Below, piece by piece: positions 26,121 to 37,384 of a DNA stretch of 64,000 bases. The stretch spans positions 17,282,001-17,346,000 of the forward strand of contig CM061109.1 in assembly GCA_030770545.1 (NCBI GenBank), read 5' to 3'. Each line of letters starts with the position of its first letter. Position 1 is the first letter of the stretch. Origin of the DNA: Macropodus opercularis (lineage: Eukaryota; Chordata; Actinopteri; Anabantiformes; Osphronemidae). The translations under genes were made by a program, and so were the position numbers. Under the pieces are notes generated by a model that made no database searches, was not told the origin of the DNA, and saw only the letters and a list, made by a program, of their open reading frames with translations.

Positions 26121-26520
26121 ATACTGTATTGTGCAAAGGTTTTCAGGCAGGTAAACAAAGAAAGCTTTCAAAAATTGACGTATTTTCATAAATGAACAAA
26201 ATGAGTGAATGAACAACAGAGAAATCTAAATCATCAATATTTGCTGTGACCACCCTTTGCCTTCAAACAGCAGCAGTTCTTCCAGGTCCACTTGCTCAGT
26301 GTTTGAAGGAACTGGGCTGTAGGTTGTTGAAACTCTGTGGGGGCCGTGTCATCACTTCCAGTACTTACAGTACTGACATAGTAACCAAATATTGATTTGA
26401 TTTAGACTTTTCATTTTGTAAATCAACAAAAATAAACAATCGTTATTTATATTTCTGAAAGCTTTCTTTGTTCACAACATTTTTTCACACCTGCCAAAAA
26501 CTTTTGCACAGTACTGTATA
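26121..26520. mobile_element. Foldback MITE, copy 1
   Basis: A 400-base element with inverted ends. The left end reads TACTGTATTGTGCAAAGG and then TTTTCAGGCAGGT. The right end, read in reverse complement, is TACAGTACTGTGCAAAAG and then TTTTTGGCAGGTG. Inside each end a further arm, AACAAAGAAAGCTTTCA, is also mirrored, so much of the element can fold back. There is no coding capacity. A second diverged copy lies at 41311-41722. Flanking TA and the terminal sequence suggest a Tc1/mariner-type non-autonomous element; the superfamily is inference. Confidence 0.8.
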
Positions 26521-28283
26521 TTAATATTAACAATATATGTATATATAATTTTGCTTTTCAGAGATCAAAGACATTCAAAAGACAAAGATGGACATCAACT
26601 TGGCAAGTTTGCTGCTGATCTGGTGCGCACTGAGCTTCATCGGCGCTTAGCCACCTTCAATGCATCACGGCTACTGGCAGGACTGAGCTTCTACATTAAT
26701 TAAAAAGCTCGAGTAGTGGCATCCATGAAAGCGCAGCCGGTTTATTAGAGCAACCAGTGCTGTCATACTAACGTTGAAGATCATCGTTGCCACTGACCTG
26801 CAGCGCTGAGCATCTCTCACCTGTTTCCTTTGACACCAGTCACTGTATAACTTAAATCAGCATCTGGTGCAAAAAGGACATAAAAAGTGTGGCATGACTG
26901 TATCTACTGTGTTTGGTTTTAATGCCTCTCATTTTTCTTTAACAGTGATTCTGCTGACTTCATTTTCAGTTTTGGCGGGAGAAAAACTAGAGAAGAGGAA
27001 TGTTACAGAAGAAAGGAGGTGTTGGCGCGAGCAGGTAGTGAGGAGCAGGGTTACAAATGGCTGGACGTGGTTGCACTAGACGGTGGGTGGAGAGGTCGTG
27101 CACTGAGGGAGCTTTTACTGAGCCACGGGCTGTCAGCGAGGCGGCGCGTTTGAAAAATGTCTGCTCTGACTCCAAGCTGCTGCTGAAGAGAAACCACCTG
27201 CAAAGCTTTCTTGACGTAGTTGAATTCTCACCGTCACTTAACACGCTCGGCTGCAAGCTGGATTTAGAAGTGATACTAGAGCTACAAAGCGCATCGGAGC
27301 AAAAGCGAAATATTCAAACATCTTTCACTGAAAACGTAACGTTAGCTGAAATGATGCATGAGACGACGCTTTTTATTCACAGTCAGTTATTCTGAACCAC
27401 AATAGCAGGTTCTGTAGGTCTGTGCGCTAATGCTGGAATAATAAACCTGACTGGATTACGCTGACTAATCCAGATAATAACATTAGGGGATGAGGGCTGT
27501 ATTAGAGACGGCACCTTACACGGACATTAGAAATTAATGCTGCAAGCAAACCATGAACTGATGTTTTTAAGTGGACCTCTGACATTATAGTTATAACGTC
27601 AGACACATTGTCACAGCAGAGCATAAACCAGACCAGCTTTAATCTGAACCAAACCTGATCGAAGGGGCTTCACATGAGCGGCATCGTCTAATGGACACAG
27701 ACGTTGCAGAGAGCTGTTAAGGTTTATTCTCAGGAACAGGGGGAAGCACATTCTAGTTATAAATCCTACTGTATGTATCTCTGTGACGAGGCCAGACCCA
27801 AGGCTGAGAGCGTCAGGGTTAGAGTCAGTATTTGTTTGTGCAGAGCAGGTCTGATACACTATCTGTGTCCTTCATGCGTGTGTGTGTCTGCACGGACGCA
27901 AAATGTTCATGTTAGCATTTCATCACGTGACCTTCCTGCTCCTCAACCTGCCGATTACCCCAGTTTTCTTTTCCGCTCCAGAGCTTTGCGTTCCCTCGGT
28001 GAAGCCTAAACAAGGACCGCGTCTCTCGTACCAGTAATATCAGCCGCGTCTTTCATAGCACGCGGCACAGTTTAAAGGTGAGTGGACGCTGCCTGAAGAG
28101 CCGTCGCCTTCAGACGCAGCGTTTCTCCACAGGCTCCCAGAAGCGGCTCATTGTTGCCCCAGCTGCCTGATTTGTAATTACTTCACTGTTAATTAGCGGC
28201 TGTCCATAATTGAGATCGGGACTCCAGTACGCCCTCCACCCACAATGCCCTGTGCTGGTTGTGTAGTCGCGGGAGAATGGATG

Positions 28284-28300
28284 ACACACACACACACACA
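28284..28300. repeat. (CA)n microsatellite
   Basis: A short run of CA repeats in intergenic DNA. Confidence 0.8.
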
Positions 28301-28950
28301 GTGTCAGTTCTGCTTTGAATGCAGCTGTGCATGCAGCTGTGACTGATGTCCTAACAGGACACGAGGGGATGTGTTACACTTTATCCTGAAGGCAGGACAC
28401 GAGAACAAAGGAGGGTCTCAGGGGATGACAGGGTTCAAGGTTCAGCTACTAAAACATGCTCCCATCATTATTCTTAGCTGCATTTTTGGGGGCTTTTGCC
28501 TTGAATTCCAAAAACATAGACGCTGAAGCCAGATTTTTGAAGTGTCGCTCATTCTTAGCAAGGTGTAATCACTGTGCTCTTGAATCAAGGCAGCATTCCT
28601 CTAATCAAGGCTGAGTGTCTCCTCACTGACAGCAACAGTGAAGAACACGTGTCAAATAACATTAGTCTAGACTGTATTTGGCTTTTTAGGATTCTGTAAA
28701 AAGTGCAATCTGGTTAAACTAAGGGATTCAAGCCATCGTGAGAAGACTCTCGTCAGATTAAACTGCTTGAGCTGGTTGTGCTGTACATGATGATCATCCT
28801 CCCGTTATCTCTTTTCCAGAAGGTCACTGGACTGGAGCCTATCCAGCCTCATGGGCAGTCTCTCAAAGCATAAACTGAGATTTCATCATGCCGGAACTGA
28901 AGATACAAAGGTGTGACTGCTTTCAGATGAAAACTTTGAATTAGACTGTG

Positions 28951-28982
28951 CAGGTGTACCTAATAAAGTGGCCAACGAATGT
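28951..28982. mobile_element. Terminal fragment of a teleost dispersed repeat
   Basis: The sequence CAGGTGTACCTAATAAAGTG followed by GCCAACGAATGTA matches the end I know from a very abundant fish non-autonomous repeat (consensus end close to 'GTGTACCTAATAAAGTGGCC'). No matching opposite end was found nearby, so this looks like a decayed or truncated copy. How far it extends to the left is unclear. Confidence 0.6.
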
Positions 28983-31900
28983 AAGACATGATTACTCTCT
29001 GCAATGTAATCATATACAGTTACATAACTGGCACAACACTACTTTAATGACCCTGGTAATGACTATTACATAGATTAGAAGCAACTGTAAAGTCAATAGC
29101 CTAAAAAAACACCTGAACTCAGCCAATAAGTTAATGGAAGCTCATTATACTCTGTGCAGCCAAGCCGATCTCCTTCCAAAGCAAAACCAGTAAAATACGA
29201 TGCCTGTGGCTGCACACATTAGCATCAGTGCACCCCAGGGCCCTGCTGTACCTGCTGCACATTTCTGCTGGCTTGGCCTGACAGATCGACCTGTCTAATT
29301 AAATCTAGTCTTATTGACCACTGTTTCTCTGGCTCTGTGTGTGTGCAGCAGGAAGAGTTTGCAGAGCCTCTGTCTGACCTTTTATCGTCTCGCTGATTAC
29401 GGCAAATCCACGTTAAGCATAACTGCAAACTCTAAACATGCGCAATACTAATTAGGGCCAAATGCAAAAGTCCTACGACTAGATTCCCTAAGTGGACCAT
29501 GAAAAATACATTTTCTATGTCATCCCAGGTGATGATATGGGATATTAATTTATTTTATTGCATGTCCTTGTCGTTGTTTTGTAGTTTTATAGAACCATCA
29601 AACCAATTTACCAAGACGTTTATCTACAGAGACTTGTCATCATTTCTCAGTGTCATGAAGAAGAGGACGGGAACTGCCTTTTGTTTACAAGCCACATTAA
29701 TCCACAATATATAAATGTGATTCCTGTTAATCAAGTTGTGCTTCAAACCATACCTGCCAATCATTATTCCAGCTAAGCGCTGACCTCGAGTGGGGGAAGC
29801 TTTTGCAGAGACCCCTGTCGTTTTCCACTCACGTGACCCTCACCTAGGAAAAAACTTCCACTAAGACAGTTTTCATCAACTATTAATGTGTAAAGCAAAG
29901 CTGAAATCCATTATACAATATTTCCATCTAGTGAAGTCAAAGAAGTTGCTGCTGGAGCAAATAGCACTGTTTGACAGTATTCATTAACATTATTTGATTG
30001 CCGTCTGGCTGGCAGCCAGCTTTCCCATCAGCCCTAGAGACATTTCCAGTCAAGGCTTGGATGCACCTGCTTACTGAAGCCCAAACATCTCCAAAATGTT
30101 GCACTTAAGGAGTCCCAGGAGCGTCTGAACAGCTCCGGGGAATAAACTCGGGATGTAAGAAAAGGCTGAAGCTACTATTTAATTTACCAAACTGCATCAC
30201 ATAAAAGAAAATAAAAAACGACACTGAAGTCCTACACTTGGGTAAAGCTACCGCACACACAGAGTCCTGCATGTGAGTCCACGGGACCAGGGACGGTTCC
30301 GAGAGTGAGAAGACTTTAACCTGGCAGCTGTTTCTCTTAGTGTCATTCAGGTATTAGTGGATAACATTAGTGATTAGGTATTTACCTTCATTTTAGGTAA
30401 AAGGTATTAATGTGAGTCAGACCAGAGCAGCTCTCATCAGCTTCTCCATTTAGATCTTTGGCTCCTTTCAAATGAATGAATAATCGGTAATTTACTGGCA
30501 GTTCTGGGGCTTTTGATGCGATTACATGTAATTCCTCATTAAAACTGTACAATTATACGTTCAAATTATTACAAATGGTTGAATTACTTTGCTTGATATA
30601 ATTGCATTAGGAAAATTACAAAAATCATTATTAGTGATTAATCCGCGGATGTGATGGGGAAATGTGAAAGGAGCCAGGAGCTGAACCTTCCCTCAGACCA
30701 GAAACACATTCTATTTGTTCCACTTACTCGGAGTTGCTCAGGGCGCTTTCACCTCCATCTCGTCAGAGAGAAAGTCCCGTTTCTGCCTGGATTCAGCGGG
30801 TTGAACTGCTCACATCACCGGGACCGGTGAGGCTCGACACGGACCTGACATCCCACCGCACCGATCCTCTGTCCTTCCGTCCTGCCGTGTTTTAGTCTGA
30901 CGGAATCTACCGGAGACACGACCCCCGTTTTTCTTTTGCGGGTTTCTCCTTGGGAACTGTGCTGCCTTTGAGTGCTGCTCGGAAAATTATACTCGGTACC
31001 TAGGGATTGACTGAAAAAGCAAATAGACCAGTGGACAGAACAACATTAAATACATAACATCCAGGTAGTGCCTGGACCCTAAATTAAAAAATAAATCATA
31101 CACTAAAGTCATAATATCATGACCAGAAGTGAATCATAACGTGGATATGTCCAGGAGCACTGAACGCAGCACTGGCAAGAGGGCAGCGTAGGCTGTGGTC
31201 ACTCTAAGGCCACATGTCCCCTCCCCAAGACGCAAAAGACGTCAAATCATGGTGGTGTCCGCTCCCTCCATCACCCAGCACGACTTTTCTAGGCTGCGTT
31301 TATTCTGTGTGTGTGGCTACAGGACACAAAAAGCCAAAACAGAGAGGATGAAATAAAAACCGAGTATTGAAGATGTTTGTTCTCGGATCTATATTATATC
31401 TATGTATTATACATATACATACATAATGTTTGTGTCATCCAGTGTTGTTTGCTGGTGTATTGTGTCAATACATGACATCTACACACTAAACAGGTGGGAA
31501 TGAAACACGCACAGTCATCCTTAATCTCACCACCTCTCCTGGCAACTAATGACCTGGGAGCTTTTGTGATTCATTGTGAATGTGTGGACAGTTGCTGGGA
31601 AACAATAACCTTTACCTCCCACCGTCCAAGGGCAACCCCCACAGTAACAGATATCACCGGAGGACGGCCTCTGTTTACCTCCATCCATGGAAACAGACCC
31701 CTGCATGGTTTCTTTTCACGTGGGATGTGGACACAGTGAAACAGGATTCCTGTTCCTTTGAAATCCATCTCAGTCATTTCGTAGACGTGGCAGCTTTGAA
31801 ATGGGATTCTAACGGGGAAAAACGTGTTTTGTCTTAGTTCATTCCCTGTGCTCTCAGTTTTCTTACAGCTGATAAACATTATTGTGACTGTTCAGAATTT

Positions 31901-32635
31901 AGAGCCCCACTGTTTGTTTACTAGCACTCTTGGATCTCGCTCCTCCTGTACCAGACCACTCTTAGCTTCTCCCAAAGCTCACACCTGTCTGTCCCACACG
32001 CCATCAGATATTGTGACAAACTGGCCACAGTACTGTTTGTGTAATCTTGACGTTCTACTTGCCGTAGATGTTGATCCTGTAATGCTTGAAGGCACCAGAA
32101 CATATGGCGTCAGTAAAGTGCAGACCAGGCAGGAATTTAGGGCTTAGGAATCATTAACAGTATGAAGGAAGAAGAGATTATTTTCACTGCCACGAGAGCT
32201 CATGGAGCTCTGAGCCCCTGCAGCCTGTGGACCATGAAAGTGCAGTCATTAAGTGTCACTGCCTCAGTTCATTAGACTCTGATTGCCAGACCTTTAGGGC
32301 ACCCAGAGTGTTTTAGCTAATTCTGTAATTAGGTTTACAGCTCAGGCAAATGATGCTGCTAATAGTGCTTTGGTTTTCCAAGTTGGAACCTGAGACTCTA
32401 ATATTTGCCGTTTTAACTCAGCATTTTGGTTTATTTATTCACTGTGAGTACATTGACCAATAGTTTAAACATAATTTAAAAAGACACGTTTATTATGAAT
32501 TCAGTCGAACTCGTCACAATAAGTATAAGAAATGAGAAACAAGCTAAAAATTACAGAAGTTAATAAAATATATTAAAGACAAAAGACCATGCGTCCTTTT
32601 TTGACCTGAATCTGCCCTCGCTTTGCGTCACCTTG

Positions 32636-32685
32636 ATTGGCATACGCTGAACCAATCACAGAAGGCTAACGTTGTGCTGACCAAT
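32636..32685 (+). promoter_or_regulatory. Cluster of three CCAAT boxes upstream of eaf2
   Basis: One inverted CCAAT (ATTGG at 32636-32640) and two direct CCAAT boxes (32652-32656, 32681-32685), both within ACCAATCACA-like contexts, lie 118-167 bases before the eaf2 start codon. CCAAT clusters of this kind are typical NF-Y sites in TATA-less promoters. The motif is seen; the binding is inferred. Confidence 0.6.
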
Positions 32686-32788
32686 CACAAGAAAGAAGAG
32701 GCGGTCCCTAACGGCTTCAATGAGGCGGTCTGGGCTCTACCGTACACGGTTGTCGGGTAAAAAAAGAGCAGTGGAAAGTTTACAGCCC

Positions 32789-32806
32789 ATGAAGCGCTCA
32801 GGATGA
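32789..32806 (+). promoter_or_regulatory. Five-codon uORF overlapping the eaf2 start codon
   Basis: An upstream ATG at 32789 opens a frame encoding M-K-R-S-G. It stops at a TGA (32804-32806) that overlaps the eaf2 ATG (32803-32805) as ATGA. If transcription starts upstream of 32789, eaf2 would be reached by leaky scanning or reinitiation. Confidence 0.6.
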
Positions 32807-34979
32807 ATGGAACCGCGTACTCCAACTTCGACAGCCAAGAACATGTCCTGAAATTGGGAGAGACTTTTGAGAAACACCCTAAAGGCGCCTACCACACGGT
32901 GCGATGTGAGTGACTCAGTTGGTTATGTCCGGCGTTTCCTGCAGCTAACAGTAGCATGCTAGTTAGCGCATTAGCTGAAAGCCCCGGAGACAGATGACTT
33001 GCATGTAGTCAGCTTCGGCTGACTTGTCAACCCGCGCGAATGACACGTTTTAGTAAGTTGACGGAGCTTCGCGTTCTCTGTCGGCTTTATACGTCAGTTA
33101 ACTTTTACAGCCCATTGAAGCGCCAGCTGTCAACGTTAGCTAATGTTAGCGCTGTGTCAACCCGCACACTGTCGCCACCTGGTGGTAGCGGCTGACAACT
33201 GCGGCACTAGACGGAGCTGATTATAGTCCTCACCAGTGCTACGCGTCCTAATGTTTACTGTCAGAAAAATGCACAGACTCTGTTTTTTTGACTTTTTTTA
33301 TCACAGATGACTTCAAACCCGCCTCTATTGATACAACCTGCGAAGGGGAGCTTGAAGTGGGCAAAGGAGAGCAAGTTACTATTACCCTGCCCAACCTAGA
33401 GGTCAGTGTGTGATGCTGAAGCTCGACTCCACAGAGTGTGGGACAATGGCAGCAATTCTATGCTGTTGGCCCCTGTTGACCTCTGCTGTACATTGTATTG
33501 CATTGCTGAATCACAAACAGCTGCTCCATAGCTTTAATGTCTGACAGGAAACCATTTATTATTGGTGCATGGCATCTTAAGGGCCCTTCTTAAATATGAC
33601 TACTTGCTAGTTTGCCTCTTTTATATTCAGCTGCTCCATGTTAGCATCCACTCTGTTTTTGTGTATTTTTCTCATGTTGTGCATACATTGGTATGTCGTT
33701 CATGTGTTTTTAAGTCTTTCAAAACACAAACTCATTGTGTAGTGTTTATTCTAAAGATCTAAGTGGCACAAAATGTTGTCCTGTTTACATCCTTGTTTTG
33801 TTTTCTTTTTTTTTGTAGGGTTCAAGTGCTCCAGTAACTGTCTTCAAGGGATCCAAGAGGCCGTACATGAAAGAGTGCATTCTCATTGTGAACCACGACA
33901 CAGGAGAATACAGACTGGAAAAACTAAACAGCAACATAGCTGTTAAGAAGACCAGGTTTGCTACTGCTCTTTATTTACGATATAAATAAATGTGCCCATG
34001 ATTGAAATGACTGATTTATATATAATGTAATGTGCCTCAAACAATCTTTGAATCGCTGTTTGTACTGCACGTGCCAGGGCTGAGGGCAGCAGTAAGATTC
34101 ATTCTCGCCTGGAGCAGCAGACCAGTCGCCTGAGCCAGCAGATGAGAAGTAACAACAACAGCAGCAGCAGCAGTAACAAAACCTCAACCAGTTCCAAGAG
34201 TTCTCCCCCCAAAGAGAAGACATCCCCAGCATCCCCCATGGATGACATTGAGAGAGGTAAAATGGCGTCGGTCACGGTCTTCAACTTCATTTACTTTCTA
34301 GGAGCAATATTTAATCTTTTTTGACAGTTTGCATCTGAATTAAATTGTTAAGCTGATCATGCTTGACTTTTGTTACATATGAACATTTTCCATAAAAGTG
34401 GCTAATTGTCATACAGTTCCTCATCTTTGTGCAAATGTCTCTGTTTGCAGAGTTGATGGCAGAGGCACAAGTCATGGACCAGCTGAGCAGCAGTGACAGC
34501 TCCTCAGGCTCCAACAGCTCCTCGTCCAGCAGCGAGGACGGCTCCAGCAGCAGCGACTCGGAGGATGAACAGACTTCTGTGCCACCCACGGCCCCAGCGA
34601 ACCACAGCATGCCCATCATCAACACCAGTAGCAGCCAGCAGGAGAGCGGACGAGGACTCATGAACACACTCAGTAAGTAGGCATGTGTGATCCACTGGGG
34701 AATGTAAGGGAGCTTTCTGCGCTGTCTGTATTTTCTTAAATTTATATAGAAGATAATTCCAGACCAGTCGCGCTGCCAAGACACTGCTCTGTCAAGACTT
34801 ATGTGTAGAAGAACATCTAAAACAATGAAATAATATAACAGCTCTATGCACTAAAACAACAATAGCTAATGAATTTGGAAAAAAAGGGGTTTTATTGTAA
34901 GGTATGTGTTCATAAACTTCACTGTGTTGCAGAAAACGACCTCCAGCTGAGTGAATCCGGCAGTGAAAGTGATGACTGA
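32803..34979 (+). CDS. eaf2: ELL-associated factor 2
   Basis: Nuclear partner of ELL that stimulates RNA polymerase II elongation. Exons: 32803-32905, 33307-33401, 33819-33955, 34078-34256, 34451-34672, 34933-34979. Phases agree and the product is 260 residues, the length known for human EAF2. Residues 1 to about 105 form the conserved EAF domain (HTVRYDFKPASID, EQVTITLPN, TVFKGSKRPYMKECILIVNH). The middle has a Ser/Asn tract, then SPASPMDDIERELMAEA, then a Ser/Asp-rich acidic stretch of the transactivation type. The C-terminus NDLQLSESGSESDD is the family signature. EAF2 is preferred over EAF1 because of LKLGE, KECILI, SPASP and MDQLSS. Its position beside slc15a2 matches human 3q13. Confidence 0.96.
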
Positions 34980-37384
34980 ACAACATGAACAACCTCTTGC
35001 TTCCTTTAACGTGAAACGGTTCTCTGCTTCCAAATACCTGCTAGCAAATATGCGCAAATGTCAAATTATCTCTCATTTATTGCTTGATGGCCTTTTCTTA
35101 CGTAGTCACCTTAGTTCAGCCATGTGATGTGGTTCAGGTGACAGCGGTAGTAAATTATGATTCGTGTTGCTTTCGCGTCACTGGGTGCACATGTGGTTAG
35201 AATGACCAAGCTCATCCCGGGCAGAATGTTTCTGTCGATCGTTGAGTCGACCTAAGCATTTGAGTTTCTGCGTTTTCAACATGGACGCATCAGAGGTTTC
35301 AGTCTTGTGTCAGTTAATAGCTTTGGTTAGTTTTTAAGACTCGTCTCGTTTTGGTTTAAAGACCTTAATCTGTGACAACAGACGTTTTTTTTTTAGCATG
35401 AGCCACACTGATGAGTCTTCTACTCTTGTCTTGTAGAATTATTGTAAAGTTAAATGTGAGGGTCTTTTTTTTTTTTCTTCATTAAACAGCATTAAAAGGA
35501 TAATTATTAATTTGGCAACTGTAGGATTTACAATAGAACATACTGGCAACACAACGCTGATATATTCTCATCAGTAGTGTGTTATTATGAAAGTGGTTGT
35601 TTATTTACACACCCAGACATCAGGGATCAGCTTTGTTCAGTTGTAGTTATGTTCAAACAGAAAATGCTCCTCTGTCAGCTCCGGTATGGTCTTGCTGAAA
35701 ACGTTCATGCTTCTTTAGCTGCAGGATGCGACACTTGGTTTACCAGATAGTTGCTTTAGGTAGCTTTGTGTCTGCTTTTTAGCGGTGGGCAGGTAGCATC
35801 CAGCAGGTTTGTGGCAGAGCAGCAGCCACCTGCAGCGACTGGAAACAGACGCTGGACGATGCTAAAATGCTGGGTGGAAGTTCAGGGGGGAAGGCGAGTG
35901 ATAATCATGTAGGGTCGTCAGACAAGAGATGCCTTTTTGCTTTGTGCGTGAACATTTTAGTCATTGTTAATAGAAAACCATGGTTACAGCCACTTGTGTT
36001 TGTAAAACCCTGTTTATTGTGGCATTTCATTCGATAAATGGGTCAGATTTAGGGTGAAGTAATGCTCAGTTGAATCAGATATGGACGCGCTTTGTACAGT
36101 AGCTTTAAACCTGCAACACTTGAATCTTTATTATTTATATCTCAAAATGTACCGACCAACAGTGAATTGCTAATTAATATATTATATATATATTTTAATA
36201 GCCAAGTAATTGGAAGTGCAAGTTACTATAAACAAATCAAGCCAGATGCTGTGGGTTGCGCCTCAGCGTACGTCTTAGCAGAAAGTGATGTGCCTTTGTG
36301 ATCTGCCTTATCTGGTCGGACGTGAGCCTGTGTGTCCACTGAGAGTCTCAGTGTACAGGAAGCTGTTCTTAATGCTGCAGCGCGTCTTTGACGTCCCAGA
36401 AGCCTCAGTCAAAGATGCAACAGAAGATGTCTATGAGAAGTCGATGCTATGTTTAGCCTTACAAGACAACGGTGGCCTCTGAATATCATTTGTGAATTAC
36501 TTGAGAGGGCGGTTTCTTTATAGAAAATAAAGTTTTTATTGTTTCTCGAGCTTCAATGTGATTTCTTCATAAATCTCAGGCTCACTTCCCATCTGCACAT
36601 GACAAACTGTGCGTTGGCTCCATCTGCTGTAGTATAATTCAACAACGTGAAGTTCTTTATGATACGTGGAACCTTTAGGGTTAATGTGGGGTGAAGCAAG
36701 CTGCCTGTGTGGAATGAGGCTGCATGTAGAAACAAGATCGAAAGAAACCACGTGTTCAGACACAGACGTCCTCAGCCATTAGGAAGACATAGCTTTAAAA
36801 CTTGGTAAACAGATTTAGTCCAGATGTGTTAAAAATAATCTTTTACAGTATCTATGTGGTTTGTGAACAACAATATATGTATAATTAAGATTCTGTTGTA
36901 ATACTCTGGGAACAATGATTGAACGTGACCAGGGCAACAAAAGTATTACAGGAGTATTTATTGCATGTTGGTAAATTGAGGATTAAAGATGTAAAAAGGA
37001 AGAATGTAACCAAAGTAAATGTGTCGCCCTTCTTGTCATGATAGTGGAACAGAGACAAACAGGAAGACGGATCACAATAAGCAGGGGCCACGGGGAGGAA
37101 GGAAACAGGACAGACGGATCAACAACAAACAGCCGAATGTTAAGTGCGTTTCCATACTAGTTTTACTTGTTGCGTGGCTGGCAGCAGGGCACCATCTGAA
37201 CGGCCCCCTGTGGTGACATGGCAGCCATCGTTGAGCCTCAGGCTGAACTGCGGCTGTGTGAGACGCTGCCCGTGCGTAACTGTTTATGACGGTGCCCAAG
37301 TCCACCGCTGGCTCAGACGCTGCGTCGGCTGCGCTCAGTGCAAACGGGGACATTAGAGTCGAAACGCGGCTGTAGACGGCGAAC
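34980..37384. other. eaf2 3' UTR and eaf2-cyp27a intergenic region
   Basis: No gene is visible. Candidate eaf2 poly(A) signals are ATTAAA at 35481 and 35491 and a strong AATAAA at 36526-36531, so the 3' UTR could be about 0.5 or 1.5 kb. The 200 bases before 37385 become GC-richer and should contain the cyp27a promoter. ORFs on the minus strand over 37072-37425 appear to be shadows. Confidence 0.5.
36526..36531 (+). terminator. Candidate distal poly(A) signal of eaf2
   Basis: AATAAA followed at once by a T-rich, GT-containing stretch (GTTTTTATTGTTTCTCG), the usual arrangement for a cleavage site. The nearer ATTAAA motifs at 35481 and 35491 are alternatives. Confidence 0.4.

Larger units (their letters stand above)
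21779..32630. other. Intergenic region between the RhoGEF gene and eaf2
   Basis: About 10.9 kb without a supportable gene on either strand. It holds a foldback MITE (26121-26520), a mobile-element end (28951-28982), a degraded dispersed repeat (25250-25360) and simple repeats. The ORFs here are short, without family resemblance and not linked by sensible splice sites. It probably includes upstream regulatory DNA of both flanking genes, which are divergently transcribed. Confidence 0.6.

Noticed and set aside
30750..31010. CpG-richer patch that could be an orphan promoter
   Set aside because: No donor with a following exon and no motif cluster; not enough to call a transcript.
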